Shown here piece by piece: positions 33,512 to 44,674 of a stretch of 64,000 nt of DNA; positions within the stretch are counted from its first letter, which is position 1, and the number at the start of each line of letters is the position of its first letter. The position numbers and the translations under genes were made by a program. The stretch covers positions 2,232,001 to 2,296,000 of the forward strand of contig OZ251225.1 in NCBI GenBank assembly GCA_965240325.2, written 5' to 3'. The stretch comes from Rebecca billardiae RCC1528 (lineage: Eukaryota > Haptophyta). The notes under the pieces are model-generated. The model was not told where the DNA came from. It ran no database searches and worked only from the letters and a program-made list of their open reading frames with translations.

Positions 33512-34692
33512 CCCTTTTCGCGGCGTCTCGACGAAAGCGGACGAGTCACGACTGAACCCCCTTGTCACGACACGCCCAGCATGCATCCAGTGTACAGTAT
33601 GGCAGACCCGTCCACCCGGCGCGAGGCACGGCGGCCGCCACGCTTACGTTGCGGGGGCGGAGCAGGGGCGCGGCGCCCGGGCGGCTTTAGAATTAGACCC
33701 ACTCTGCGTCGCGCGCCTTCCACCTCGGCGGGTCATCCGCGCCTGAAGGCAGCGCGGACGCGCTCGCCACAAGCGTAGGCGCGAGCGCGTGCGTGGTGGG
33801 CGACGTGGCCGACTTGGGGCACGATCCACAGCAGGCTAAGGCTGTACTATCATATGCACGCGCTAGCCGCGGTCGCCGCCTGGAGCCTTCGCCATGCTAC
33901 GCACCTCTTTCCATGTGTTGTGAGGTCTCAGTGCGCCGGGCCCGACACCGCCAGGCCGCGACGGTTGGCAAGGCTGAATGTGTGCCCGTTCGCGCTGGGG
34001 CAGGGCGACTTCAGCGCGCGGCACCCATCGCGGGGCGATCCTGCGGCCCCTAGAACCGACGTGCATCAACAAGCCCGTCAGCAGCAGCAGTCGTCACTGA
34101 CAGCCTGCTGCCGCAGCCGCGTCTCGGCCCGCGGCAGCGCCTCGGGACTGCCCGACTCGGGGCCCGGGACTGGCTGTACTTTTGGGTCTGGGTCCGGCGG
34201 GCCCGCGGCCAGGCTCAGAGCCAGTGCCCGGGCTTGGGGTGCCTGAGTGTGTGACCCCGTCAGCCACCGCGACTGCCGAAGAGCCGAAATACTGCGACGC
34301 TGCAGGGTCGGAGCGTACGCGTGTGCAATGGCTAAAACTACATCAGGACCGAATACGACTACGTACTGCTGCCTGAGCTGTGTGCGTCTCGTTTTCTTAG
34401 TAAAATGTAATGGGCACCACGGACTGACTACTCTGTGGAGACCATCTGAGACGACGACTCTACTGATGGCAACTGAATATGAATACATATATATATAAAT
34501 TATTGATAAATATATATAAATTATGGGTGCTAATTAATGTCAATAATAGCGCGCAGCAGGCAGCCCTGCATTTGATGCTAAGGCAACCGAATATATATAT
34601 ATATATTTATTTATGAATTAATAAGATCAGTTTTGCTGCTAAATTACTATTTGATAAGCGCGCAGTGACGCCAGCAGGCTATGTAAGCTATG
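33512..34692. other. Intergenic region, about 1.2 kb
   Basis: The first part is the 5' flank of the SART3-like gene. From about 34480 it becomes AT-rich with short (TA)n runs (34487-34517, 34591-34612). Short open frames on both strands have no recognisable domain. No repeat-family copy seen. Confidence 0.5.
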
Positions 34693-36219
34693 TTACACAG
34701 CCGGCCCGGTGGCACTGGGGCCAGTAGAGGGTTCGGACCGCCCGGAGGTTGTCTGTTCGCACCACGCGTTGCAGAAGGGCTTGTGCACCTTCCACGAGCT
34801 GCGCAGGTGCTCACGCGAGCAGAAGACCGCCACGTGGCACCGATCGCACTTCTTCAGGCCACTGCCTGTCCGTCCGCAGGCGATGCAGCACTTGGAGGCC
34901 ACCGCACGCGCTCCAGCTTCCTTGGCCAGGACTCTGCATACTTCGCCTTCGACGTTGGGGTCTAGCTCTTGGGCGCGGCGCAGCAGCCGCGCGCCCTCCT
35001 CCACATCAAGCCGCACCACGGAGATCGAGCCCTGCAGCGTCAGCATTCCCAGCAAGATGCACGCGTCTGCGCTCCCGCCATCAGCAGCCAGCCGGATCCA
35101 GCGCACTCCTTCGGGGACATTCATCCTCACGCCCTTGCCCTGCAAGTAGCGCATTGCCAGCCTGTGCTGCGCGGCTGTGTTGCCCTGCTCAGCCGCCAGC
35201 CGGTACCAGCGCACCGCCTCGCCCAAGTCTGCTGGCACGCCACGACCTTCCTCGGCCAGGACGGCCATATTGCACTGCGCTGCTGCATAGCCCTGCTCGG
35301 CCGCCAGCTGGAACCAGCGCGCTGCCTCGCCCCAATCCTGGGACACGCCCTCCCCATCTCTGTACATCACGCCCAGGTTGTGCTGCGCCTGAGCAGCACC
35401 CTGCTCGGCCGCCAGCCGGCACCAGCGCGCCGCCTCGCCCAGGTCCTGCGCCACACCCTCGCCGAACCGGTAGCGTATGCCCATATGCAACTGCGCCTCG
35501 GGAAGGCCCTGCTCGGCCGCCAGCCGGTACCAGCGCACTGCCTCGCCCCAATCCTGCCGCACGCCCAGGCCTTCCCCATAGCACGCGGCCAGATTGTACT
35601 GCGCCTGCGCAACACCCTGCTCGGCCGCCAGCCGGTAGAAGCGCACCGCCTCGTCTGACGTGTCCTGCGTCGCACCGTCGTCGGACTGAAAGTAGCGTGC
35701 GGCCAGAATTACCTGTGCTGCTGCGAAGCCCTGCTCGGCCGCCAGCCTGTACCAGCGCACTGCCTCGCTGCGATCCTGCCGCACGCCTAAGCCTTGCTCG
35801 TAGCAATCGCCCAGCCTGCACTGCCCCTGCGCATAGCCCTGCTCGGCCGCCAGCCGATACCAGCGCACCGCCTCGGCCCAATCTTGCTGTACGTCCTGGC
35901 CGCGCTCGGAACGCGCGCCCAGATTGAACTGCGCCTCGGCATTGCCCTGCTCGGCGGCCAGCTGGAACCAGTGCGTGCCTGCCTCGATGTCCACGGGCAG
36001 ACCAAGCCCACCTCTCGTGCAGATGCTGCCCATTCTTGCCTGCGCATCGGCAAAGCCGCGCTCGGCGGCGAGGGTGTACAGGCGAAGGGCTTCGCGCTTG
36101 TCCTGCGCGATGCCATCGCCTGCCTCAGCCCGCTGGGCCAGAAGGAACGTCGCACGCGCGTCGCCACGCCCCGACTTGCGCCGGAGGAGCCCGACCGCCG
36201 CGGAAGCGTCCGCCGCCAT
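34693..36219 (-). CDS. Sel1-repeat protein with C-terminal MYND-type zinc finger
   Basis: 508 residues, single exon. From about residue 20 to 415 there are roughly eleven 36-residue Sel1-like repeats (A-x-RWYRLAAEQG-x-A-x-AQ-x-LG pattern), forming a TPR-like alpha-solenoid for protein binding. Residues 445-483 are a MYND finger: CIAC, CDRC, FCSREH, HKPFC. One ligand position that is normally Cys (FCSRxC) is His here (FCSREH), which could still bind zinc. Sel1-MYND proteins are common in algae and are thought to be adaptor proteins; no partner can be named. The start codon lies 196 bp from the divergent coilin-La gene. Confidence 0.9.
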   Translation of the reverse strand: MAADASAAVGLLRRKSGRGDARATFLLAQRAEAGDGIAQDKREALRLYTLAAERGFADAQARMGSICTRGGLGLPVDIEAGTHWFQLAAEQGNAEAQFNLGARSERGQDVQQDWAEAVRWYRLAAEQGYAQGQCRLGDCYEQGLGVRQDRSEAVRWYRLAAEQGFAAAQVILAARYFQSDDGATQDTSDEAVRFYRLAAEQGVAQAQYNLAACYGEGLGVRQDWGEAVRWYRLAAEQGLPEAQLHMGIRYRFGEGVAQDLGEAARWCRLAAEQGAAQAQHNLGVMYRDGEGVSQDWGEAARWFQLAAEQGYAAAQCNMAVLAEEGRGVPADLGEAVRWYRLAAEQGNTAAQHRLAMRYLQGKGVRMNVPEGVRWIRLAADGGSADACILLGMLTLQGSISVVRLDVEEGARLLRRAQELDPNVEGEVCRVLAKEAGARAVASKCCIACGRTGSGLKKCDRCHVAVFCSREHLRSSWKVHKPFCNAWCEQTTSGRSEPSTGPSATGPAV

Positions 36220-36415
36220 GAGCGATCACGGAGCGGGGCGCGCGCTTGTGCACCCGAGCTCCTGCGCGCGAACTGAGAAAGCGTCGCGCAGCTTCTTGAC
36301 GACGACGACGGCGAAGGGGTTTGCGTCCGGACATCCGGTGAGCGCGTCCGTCGTCCGGACGCAATGCCGGACGCGTGCATGTTCCGGGGTCGTACGTAGG
36401 ATTTATTCCAGCAGC
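36220..36415. promoter_or_regulatory. Bidirectional promoter region, Sel1-MYND / coilin-La
   Basis: 196 bp between two divergent start codons. The coilin-proximal half carries repeated CCGGAC-type words (GCGTCCGGACATCCGG, GTCGTCCGGACGC, TGCCGGACGCG) between about 36325 and 36375. Their role is unknown. No TATA box is obvious. Confidence 0.45.
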
Positions 36416-38566
36416 ATGGCCGGTGATCACGTCGATCACGTCGCGCGTCGGCTGCGCGATCGCATGCCTGCACGGCTGCGCGTGCAGGCATGCGACGCGC
36501 TAGCGGCTCACTGCACGATGCATGCGCGCGTGGTTCTCGCCGTCGACATGGCGTGGACGAGCACGCGCAGCGTGCTGTCCGCCGCCATCGCCGCGATGGG
36601 GCTGCCGCGCGCACGTGCAGAGCGCGCGGTGATCACGATCGCTGGCGGCTTTGTCGTGGGCTCCGAGCAGCCGCTGTCGGTGCTGCGCGACGACGAGCTC
36701 CTCCTCATCAGCGTGGTGCCCGATGGCACGCCGCCGGGCGAAGCCGATGCTCCCGAGAGCGCCGCCGCGCGCAAGAGGCGGAAGCGCAGGCTGAAGCACG
36801 CAGTCGCGGATGCACCGGCGGCCGATGTTGACGCTCAGACGGGGCACGAGCCCGGCGCGGCGGTGGAGTGCACAGCGGCCGCTGCATCCGCGAAGGCACC
36901 CAGGCTCGCCAACGAGTCCAGGCGGCCGCGCGGACGCGGCGGGGTCGAGACGGCCGACGCCGTCCCCACCGCCGCGCGCTCACCAGCCTCAGAGGTCGGC
37001 GCCGCGCCTCCAGATGCACCGGCCCCGCGGCACGTGGCGCCTGCTGCGCAACGCCCGCCTGCGCCGCCCAGCGCGCCGCGGCACGTGCGCTTTGGGGACG
37101 ACGACGAGGAGGAGGGCGACGCTATGGCTGGCGTGGACGTGCCCGCCGCCGCGCGTCCCTCCGCTTCGGCCGTGGCCAACGGCACAAGCGGGGATGGCGG
37201 CAACCCTAACAAGGCGCCAGGCGACTGCCGCGCTGTCTCGGGCGCAACGCAGCGCGGCGGTGGCACCGGCGGCACTCCTGGGCTTGGCGGCGGCGTTGGA
37301 CGCGGCGGAGGCGGTGCCAAGGGTGGTGAGCCGAGGGCGCGGGCGGGCGAGCAGCAGACCGCCACGCTCCATGCGCACACGCCGACCCAGCAGCACGCGC
37401 CGCAGCCACCGCGGCTTGTCACCCCACCGGCCCCGCTTGGAGGCGCGCGGGCTGGTGCCATGGGCCGCGGGGCGCTGGCGAGCCGGCTGCTCGGGAGCCA
37501 CGGGCCGTGCCGGTCGGACGGCGGCGCGGCTGAGCCCGCGCGCACGCCGCCGCCGCCGCCGCCGCCCGAGCCGCACGCCGCGCCGCCGCAGCACGCCGCC
37601 CCGGACTACGACCTCCTCCCAGCCCTCAACCGCCCGCCAGATCTCGGCGACGAGATTGCGTTCCGGGCGGCGGTCGCCATGGTGGGTCAGCCGAGCGGCG
37701 CGGCGGTGCCGGCGCTGCCGACGCTCTCGGCGTGGAAGTGCGCGCGGGTGGTGCACGTGCGCGACGGCCGGCTCACGCTGCGCGGGCGGAGGCGTGCGCT
37801 GCTCGAGCTGCAGGCGGGCTCCGAGCTCGAGAGCGACACCGGCCCTGAGCCCGACGCCGGAGGGGACGACGAGCAGCCGCCGGTGGCAGCCGGGGTGCAC
37901 GGGGCGGCGGGCGGGCGCGGCTGGGCGGGTGTGGATGCGCTGCGCGGTGGCGCGACAGCGCAGCCACGCCTCGCTCCGCTCTGGCCGGACGAGGAGCACG
38001 ACGTGGAGATGCTCGCTGAGGTGTACGCCCACGACCTGTACAGCGTGCGCTTGCTGCGGCCGGGCGAGCAGCAGCAGCAGCAGACGCAGCAGCAGACGCA
38101 GCAGACGCAGCAGACGCAGGCTGTGTCGCACGCGGCGGCCAGCGAGGGCGCGGAGAGCGTGCCAGCGCAGCCCGCCCAGTGCTCCGCCGCGCCCGCCCCG
38201 CCCAGCCCGGCCGCGCCTGTGCCGAGCCTACCCGCCGCTCGCCCCCGGTACGACAAGGCCGCGTCGATCCGGAATCAGGTCGAATATTACTTCTCCGACG
38301 CCAACCTCGCTCAGGACGAGTTCATGATCGAGCAGGTGCGCGCGCACGCGGGCGGCTTCGTGCCGCTCGCGGTGCTGCGCACGTTCCGCCGCATCGAGCG
38401 GATGGGCCTCGGCGTTGACGAGCTCGGGGCCGCGCTGCGCGGATCCTTGGCTCTCGAGCTCGATGAGGATGGCAGCGCCGTCCGACGGCGCTCGGATGGG
38501 GAGGACGCAGCCGCCGCAGTGGCTGCCAGCGCGGGTGGCATGGGAGACGGCGCGGCCGCCCACTGA
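36416..38566 (+). CDS. Coilin with C-terminal La (LARP-type) motif
   Basis: 716 residues in one open frame. Residues about 20-101 match the coilin N-terminal ubiquitin-like self-association domain (ARVVLAVDMAWTSTRSVL ... EQPLSVLRDDELLLI). A basic NLS follows (ARKRRKRRLKH, about 115-126). After a long disordered Gly/Pro/Ala linker with an RG-like patch, residues 397 to about 460 match the coilin C-terminal Tudor-like domain (YDLLPALNRPPDLGDEIAF ... RVVHVRDGRLTLRG). An acidic insert and the segment DEEHDVEMLAEVY follow. A Gln-rich spacer leads to a La motif at about 612-690 (SIRNQVEYYFSDANLAQDEF ... GFVPLAVLRTFRRIERM). Coilin organises Cajal bodies and snRNP assembly; La motifs bind 3' ends or tails of RNA. 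Having both in one protein is not something I know from the family. Confidence 0.85.
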   Translation: MAGDHVDHVARRLRDRMPARLRVQACDALAAHCTMHARVVLAVDMAWTSTRSVLSAAIAAMGLPRARAERAVITIAGGFVVGSEQPLSVLRDDELLLISVVPDGTPPGEADAPESAAARKRRKRRLKHAVADAPAADVDAQTGHEPGAAVECTAAAASAKAPRLANESRRPRGRGGVETADAVPTAARSPASEVGAAPPDAPAPRHVAPAAQRPPAPPSAPRHVRFGDDDEEEGDAMAGVDVPAAARPSASAVANGTSGDGGNPNKAPGDCRAVSGATQRGGGTGGTPGLGGGVGRGGGGAKGGEPRARAGEQQTATLHAHTPTQQHAPQPPRLVTPPAPLGGARAGAMGRGALASRLLGSHGPCRSDGGAAEPARTPPPPPPPEPHAAPPQHAAPDYDLLPALNRPPDLGDEIAFRAAVAMVGQPSGAAVPALPTLSAWKCARVVHVRDGRLTLRGRRRALLELQAGSELESDTGPEPDAGGDDEQPPVAAGVHGAAGGRGWAGVDALRGGATAQPRLAPLWPDEEHDVEMLAEVYAHDLYSVRLLRPGEQQQQQTQQQTQQTQQTQAVSHAAASEGAESVPAQPAQCSAAPAPPSPAAPVPSLPAARPRYDKAASIRNQVEYYFSDANLAQDEFMIEQVRAHAGGFVPLAVLRTFRRIERMGLGVDELGAALRGSLALELDEDGSAVRRRSDGEDAAAAVAASAGGMGDGAAAH

Positions 38567-38980
38567 GGCCCCGGCTGTGGCCCGGACGTCCACAGATGAA
38601 CCCGGGTGCGGTGCGAAAGCTAACTCCTTACGCGCGCCATGAATGACGCTGAGCGTCATCCTGGCAACGTGGCTGTGGCAGCCTCCATAGTATTCCTCGC
38701 ACGGTTACTGCTCTGTGTCTCGTCTGAGATCACTACGCGGCGTGCTAGCTGTTGACCAGCATCCCGCGGGTCGACTCAGCATACCATTCAGGCGGGCATT
38801 GCCGGGTTGCACCCGGCAATGCTGCATTCACCCCGGTCCTACCGGAATGCAGGGCTCGCCCCGCTGGCCTACAGCTCTGTGACCGTCAGCGCCGCGCGCC
38901 ACATACCAGGCCACCACGACTTCATCAATACTGCTGCACGCATGATGGTACCAGTAGTGACAGAGTACTGGCGGTACCGT
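38567..38980. other. Intergenic gap downstream of coilin-La
   Basis: About 410 bp. It holds a short direct/inverted GC pattern (GCATTGCCGGGTTGCACCCGGCAATGC, a strong hairpin at about 38797-38823) and nothing else I recognise. Confidence 0.5.
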
Positions 38981-38984
38981 GCTG

Positions 38985-39290
38985 CTCGCATGGTATGGTA
39001 CTGCTGCGCGCATGGTATGGTACTGCTGCGTGCATGATGGTATGGTACTGCTGCGCGCATGGTATGGTACTGCTGTGCGCATGGTAGTATGGTACTCTGC
39101 TGCACGCATGATCAGGAGTATGTACTGCTGCTGCGCGCATGGTATGGTACTGCCGCGTGCATGGTATGGTACTGCTGCACGCATGATGGTATGGTACTGG
39201 CGGTACTGCTGCGCGCATGGTATGGCACTGCTGTGCGCATGGTATGGTACTGCTGCGTGCATGGTATGCCGTACTGCTGCACGCAAGACT
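38985..39290. repeat. Minisatellite with 18-26 bp GCATGGTATGGTACTGCTG units
   Basis: About a dozen imperfect units of GCATGGTATGGTACTGCTGC spaced 18-30 bp apart. Frames reading MVWYCCAHG or YHTMRAAVP arise from it and are not genes. Confidence 0.85.
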
Positions 39291-39375
39291 ACAAGCGCGC
39301 AGGTGGTGGGAGCCGCAAGCAGAAGCAAGCGCGCAGGTGGTGGGAGTGCTCGCAGGTGGTGGGAGAAGCAAGAAG
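39290..39375. repeat. Short tandem repeat, GCGCAGGTGGTGGGAG units
   Basis: Three units with the core CAGGTGGTGGGAG in succession (about 39298, 39333 and 39353), separated by AAGCAGAAGCAA-type text. Confidence 0.6.
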
Positions 39376-39867
39376 CAGCAGCTCGAAGCAGCAGGCACTC
39401 CGATGCGGCACCTCCCGAAGCTGCTGCATCCTTCTGACCGCCCGCGGTTTGCGGACCGGAAGCGTCCGCGACTGCGAGCCGCACGCGCACGCGGTGCGCG
39501 CAGCGGTCATGGCGCTGGGTCCGGCGAGCAGCCGGGGTGAGGTTCAGGTACGAGGGGCACACACTATTCCGCATGCGCCTTGGCACCGACCACGCGCCGC
39601 ATCCACTGGGAGATCTGCGGCCGCAAGAAGCGCGCGCCTTGGCGAGGGCGAAGCATCGTAGACCCGCCTGCGCGCAGTGCTTCCGCACCGCCGGCCGGGG
39701 CGGTCCGGCACTGCTTGCTTGGTGTTTGTCCGGCTTCCTCAGCATCATGACATCATCACAGTCCTCACTCCTTCACCGATCACTGTGCACCGATCTCTTG
39801 AAGGGAGCGAGCAACGGCGGAGGACGAAGCTGAAGCAGTGTGCTCTTGCCGAACCGCGTGGTCGGCA

Positions 39868-40240
39868 CACACTGGCACACACTGGCACACACTGGCACAC
39901 ACTGGCACACACTGGCACACACTGGCACACACTGGCACACACTGGCACACACTGGCACACACTGGCACACACTGGCACACACTGGCACACACTGGCACAC
40001 ACCGGCACACACTGGCACACACTGGCACACACTGGCACACACTGGCACACACTGGCACACACTGGCACACACTGGCACACACTGGCACACACTGGCACAC
40101 ACTGGCACACACTGGCACACACTGGCACACACTGGCACACACTGGCACACACTGGCACACACTGGCACACACTGGCACACACTGGCACACACTGGCACAC
40201 ACTGGCACACACTGGCACACACTGGCACACACTGGCACAC
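39868..40240. repeat. (ACTGGCACAC)n decamer satellite, left palindrome arm
   Basis: About 37 near-perfect copies of a 10-bp unit. All three plus frames stay open (HTGTHWHTLA pattern), and the minus strand reads CASVCQCVPV; these are artefacts. It forms the outer part of the left palindrome arm. Confidence 0.95.
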
Positions 40241-41370
40241 TGGCGAAAGCGAGCCTCCCCAAGGGTGGTTGCTCAGGGTCGCCGACTCCAGCGGAGTCCG
40301 GCGCCGGAACTTCACCTCCGATTTTTTGCGGCGGCGCGGCGTGCGGGGCCGCCGCCGCTGTGGCGGGCCGCTCGGGGCGTGCACGGCGTGGGCTCGTGCG
40401 GCCGCTGCCGCGCACGCCGAGCGATCCGGCGCGGGCTCGCGGCTTGTCGATGGCCTCGCGCGCCGCAGCGCGGCGCGCGCCTTGCCTAGCTTCGCCTGTC
40501 TCGCGCCTTGGCCGCCGTGCACGCGTGCGCCGCCAAACCGCAAGCTCGGCATAGCTCTCAGCCGAGCGTGCACGTGCCTTGCGCGACGCGACGCGGGCAT
40601 TGCCGGCGGGTGATGTAGCCGTAGTGCGAGCGCGCGTCGTGAAGCCTCGACGCGGATCGTGAGTGTCTTCAACGTCTCGGTCAGCTGTCGACAACAGCTG
40701 ACGGCACCAACCACCAATGGACACCACGGTCCGCTCCGTTGAACGACTCTCAGGGCTATCGCGACGCTGCAACTCGTGAAGACTAGTCGAGCGTTGTTGT
40801 CAAGAAACACACGCCACTATGTCATGCGTGCGGGCCTTGCGTGACGATGCGACATGACGATCGCCCCGGCAAGAGAGTCAGTCGTCAAGCTTTGAGCACT
40901 GCTCAACGCACAGATGGTCCACGCGCGTACGCGGCATCGTCTCATTGCTCTCGATCCGCGCCGAGGCTTCACGACGCGCGCTCGCACTACGGCTACATCG
41001 CCCGCTGGCAATGCCCGCGTCGCGTCGCGCAAGGCACGTGCACGCTCGGCTGAGAGCTATGCCGAGCTTGCGGTTTGGCGGCGCACGCGTGCACGGCGGC
41101 CAAGGCGCGAGACAGGCGAAGCTAGGCAAGGCGCGCGCCGCGCTGCGGCGCGCGAGGCCATCGACAAGCCGCGAGCCCGCGCCGGATCGCTCGGCGTGCG
41201 CGGCAGCGGCCGCACGAGCCCACGCCGTGCACGCCCCGAGCGGCCCGCCACAGCGGCGGCGGCCCCGCACGCCGCGCCGCCGCAAAAAATCGGAGGTGAA
41301 GTTCCGGCGCCGGACTCCGCTGGAGTCGGCGACCCTGAGCAACCACCCTTGGGGAGGCTCGCTTTCGCCA

Positions 41371-42264
<894 letters not shown>

Positions 42265-42330
42265 GACCGCGTTCCGCGGTCCTTCCGTAGAACCAACGTA
42301 GTTAGGGGCCCGCGGTGCACCCTCCGTCGG
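42265..42330 (+). repeat. Interspersed repeat family A, copy 3
   Basis: Same subtype as the 8318 copy: GACCGCG-TTC-CGCGGTC, CCTTCCGTAGAACCAACG, GGGGCCCGCGGTGCACC, CTCCGTCGG. Same orientation as all other copies. Confidence 0.85.
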
Positions 42331-42428
42331 CTGCTGTCTCAGTCTGGTCAACATGGCGGGCCGATGAGGACTGTCGCCGCGGGCCGCGCGAAGAAAGAAG
42401 CGGCCCGGCCGGGGGCGGCGCGCGCGCG

Positions 42429-43560
42429 TCAGGGCGAGCGAGAACTCCGAGACTGGCGCCGCGCGGCGCGGGCCGGCGCGTGCGGGCGTGCGGGCGCACC
42501 TGCCGTGAGGTGCTCGCGCTGCGCCATGCGCTCGACGACGGGCCGCTGGTCGCTCAGCCGGCGCGCCTCGTGCCGGCAGAGCGAGAGCGCGCACCACTGC
42601 TGGCCGCACCCCCAGCCTGCGCTCACGGCGCTGCGCAGCCGCGCACCGAGAGGCGAGACCGAGCGGAGCTCGGGGTGGAAAGAGGCGAGCGGCGGGTCGC
42701 GCCTGCCGCCGCGCGTGCGCGCCTGCTCCACCGCGCCACCGTGCTCGCCCGCCGCCTCCTCCGCCGCGTCGGCCTCGAAGCCACGGCGGCGGCCAGCCAG
42801 CCTCCGACCGAGGCCGGAGGCGGAGCCCGTGCGTGGTCACTCACCCGGCGCGGTGGCGCCCTCGAGTCGACGGCCCTCTACTCCACAGCTGGCTGCTCGA
42901 GCTGCTGCACGGGGCGTCGTGACGAGGGCGCCGCGCGCGCCCAGCGCGTCCGTCGCCGCGTCGCGCAGCGCGTCGAGCTCGGCGCCGCACTTCGCCAGCT
43001 CGGCGCCCAGCGCCTCCGCCGTCCGCGCGCACGTGCTCATTCGATTGTCGTCATCGCGCTCGTCGGCTCCGTGGCGAGCCCGCGGGGCGGACGAGCGGAC
43101 TGCTGCGCGCCGCAGCAGGAGCAGCGCGCGGCGCGCAGCGCTCCGCGCGCAGCAGGGCCGTCTCCTCATCCACCGAGTGCACGGCCTGCGCGGCGGCGAC
43201 GGCGGCGCGCGCCGCCGGGGGGACGCACGCGCCGCGGGCCGAGATTAGTCCGGCCGCCGAGCCGCGGTGGCGGCGTCGGCGTGCGCGCCGGGCGAGGTGG
43301 GCGAGCTCACGCGGCCCGGGCTCAGCACGCCCGTGCACAGCGCCGGCCGCGGTGGCGAGCGCGCACCGCTCGGCCGCGGTGGCAACCGGCTGAGCGGTTG
43401 TTTGAAGCCGCAACCGGTCAGCGACGTCTCCGATGACTCGGCCCGATGATTGTGGTCCTCCTTCGCCCACGGGTGCTTTGTCGACCATCCGCTGGAGGCG
43501 CGCCAACGTCGGTACGGACAGCGCCTGCTTGAGCGTCGTGATGTGCATCAGCTCGAGCCG
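42429..43560 (-). CDS. Possible spliced gene, unknown product
   Basis: Several minus-strand stretches read like protein. The one at 43548 backwards has MHITTLKQALSVPTLARLQ and RMVDKAPVGEGGPQSSGR. The same frame upstream of that ATG reads IIAVGGPIYLIGGRLEL, reminiscent of a Kelch-type strand. A second, at about 43045-42890, has a short coiled coil (RTAEALGAELAKCGAELDAL). A third, about 42690-42510, reads AVSAGWGCGQQWCALSLC and ARRLSDQRPVVERMAQREHL. They lie in different frames, so introns would be needed; I could not fix the splice sites. The upstream end abuts repeat family B at 43667, so the gene may be truncated. Treat as tentative. Confidence 0.25.
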
Positions 43561-43666
43561 GCCGCCAATAAGATAGATGGGCCCGCCGACGGCGATGATA
43601 TGTGCGCGCGCTTGCCGCTGGGCACCTCCTCCAAGGGCCGTCCTCCTCGTCGCGAGACGCTGGCGG

Positions 43667-44291
43667 GCGGGTAACCCGTCTTTCTTTCATTATATGGCAC
43701 AGGAGGTTCATCCATCGAGGCAGACGGGTAACTTGGTTTAACAAGCGCCATTCAAAAAAAACAATCCCTTCATTATGACACAGGAGGTTCATCCATCGAG
43801 GCAGGCGCCCGGGTAACTTGGTTGGACAAGCGCGATTGAAAAGAATCTCTTTTAATATGACGAGGCGGTTCATCCATCGAGACAGGCGGGTAACGTATTC
43901 GAACAAACACTATTCAAAAGAATAATCCAGGGCCTCATCATAGCTGTTTTCGACCCAAAACAATCAAACGTCGCTGGGCAAACTCGTACTTCAGCATACA
44001 AGAGGGATAGGAATACTCACTTGTTTCACCCCCGGGGTATCTGATCCCACGTCCGTCCATCGACATACGGCGAATTGGCGGGCGCGCTTATTTCGTCAAT
44101 CGCGTCTTGCGGATAGACAGCAATGTAGTACGGTGTACCCCTCGAAAAAGCGAAAATTCACTACCCTCCAACAGCCCTCAAAATCGTCCCCAGTCCCCTT
44201 TTCTTTGATCAAAAGATCTTTTTGACAACGTAGTGATGAGGGCCCCCGGCGGGGCTCCACGCTACGCGCTCCGCCCTGCACCGCGGGCCAT
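43667..44291. repeat. Interspersed repeat family B, full copy 2
   Basis: Same architecture and orientation as 10072-10702: four GCGGGTAAC-led tandem units (spacings about 56, 85 and 78 bp), then the shared body and the GC-rich end. Much of the body is identical to copy 1 (for example CATAGCTGTTTTCGACCCAA and CACCCCCGGGGTATCTGATC). Confidence 0.85.
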
Positions 44292-44349
44292 CATTGGAGG
44301 AGCTAGATCGAGTCGTCTGAGTTCAAAGAGTCAAAGACCGAAAGACGAC

Positions 44350-44586
44350 GAGTATGTATGTATGTATGTATGAATGAATATGTATCATGTATGTATGTAT
44401 GCGTATGTATGTATGAGTAAGTGTATGTATGTATGCCTATGTATGTATACGTATGTATGCCTATGTATGTATGTATGTATGTATGTATGTATGTATGTAT
44501 GTATGTATGTATGTATGTATGTATGTATGTATGTATGTATGTATGTATGTATGTATATAGATATAGATATAGATATAGATATAGAT
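44350..44586. repeat. (GTAT)n and (ATAGAT)n microsatellite
   Basis: About 200 bp of (TATG)n with a few interruptions (44351-44556), then (ATAGAT)n to 44586. The open MYVCMYVC frame is an artefact. Confidence 0.95.
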
Positions 44587-44674
44587 CGACGACTCAGTTA
44601 CCGTCGTAACTAAGCTACAGCAGCGCATCATCAGCGCATGGCATCAGCCAGCGCATCATCGTCATGCATCCGAA

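Noticed and set aside
44374-44613. MYVCMYVC frame
   Set aside because: Translation of a GTAT tetranucleotide repeat.
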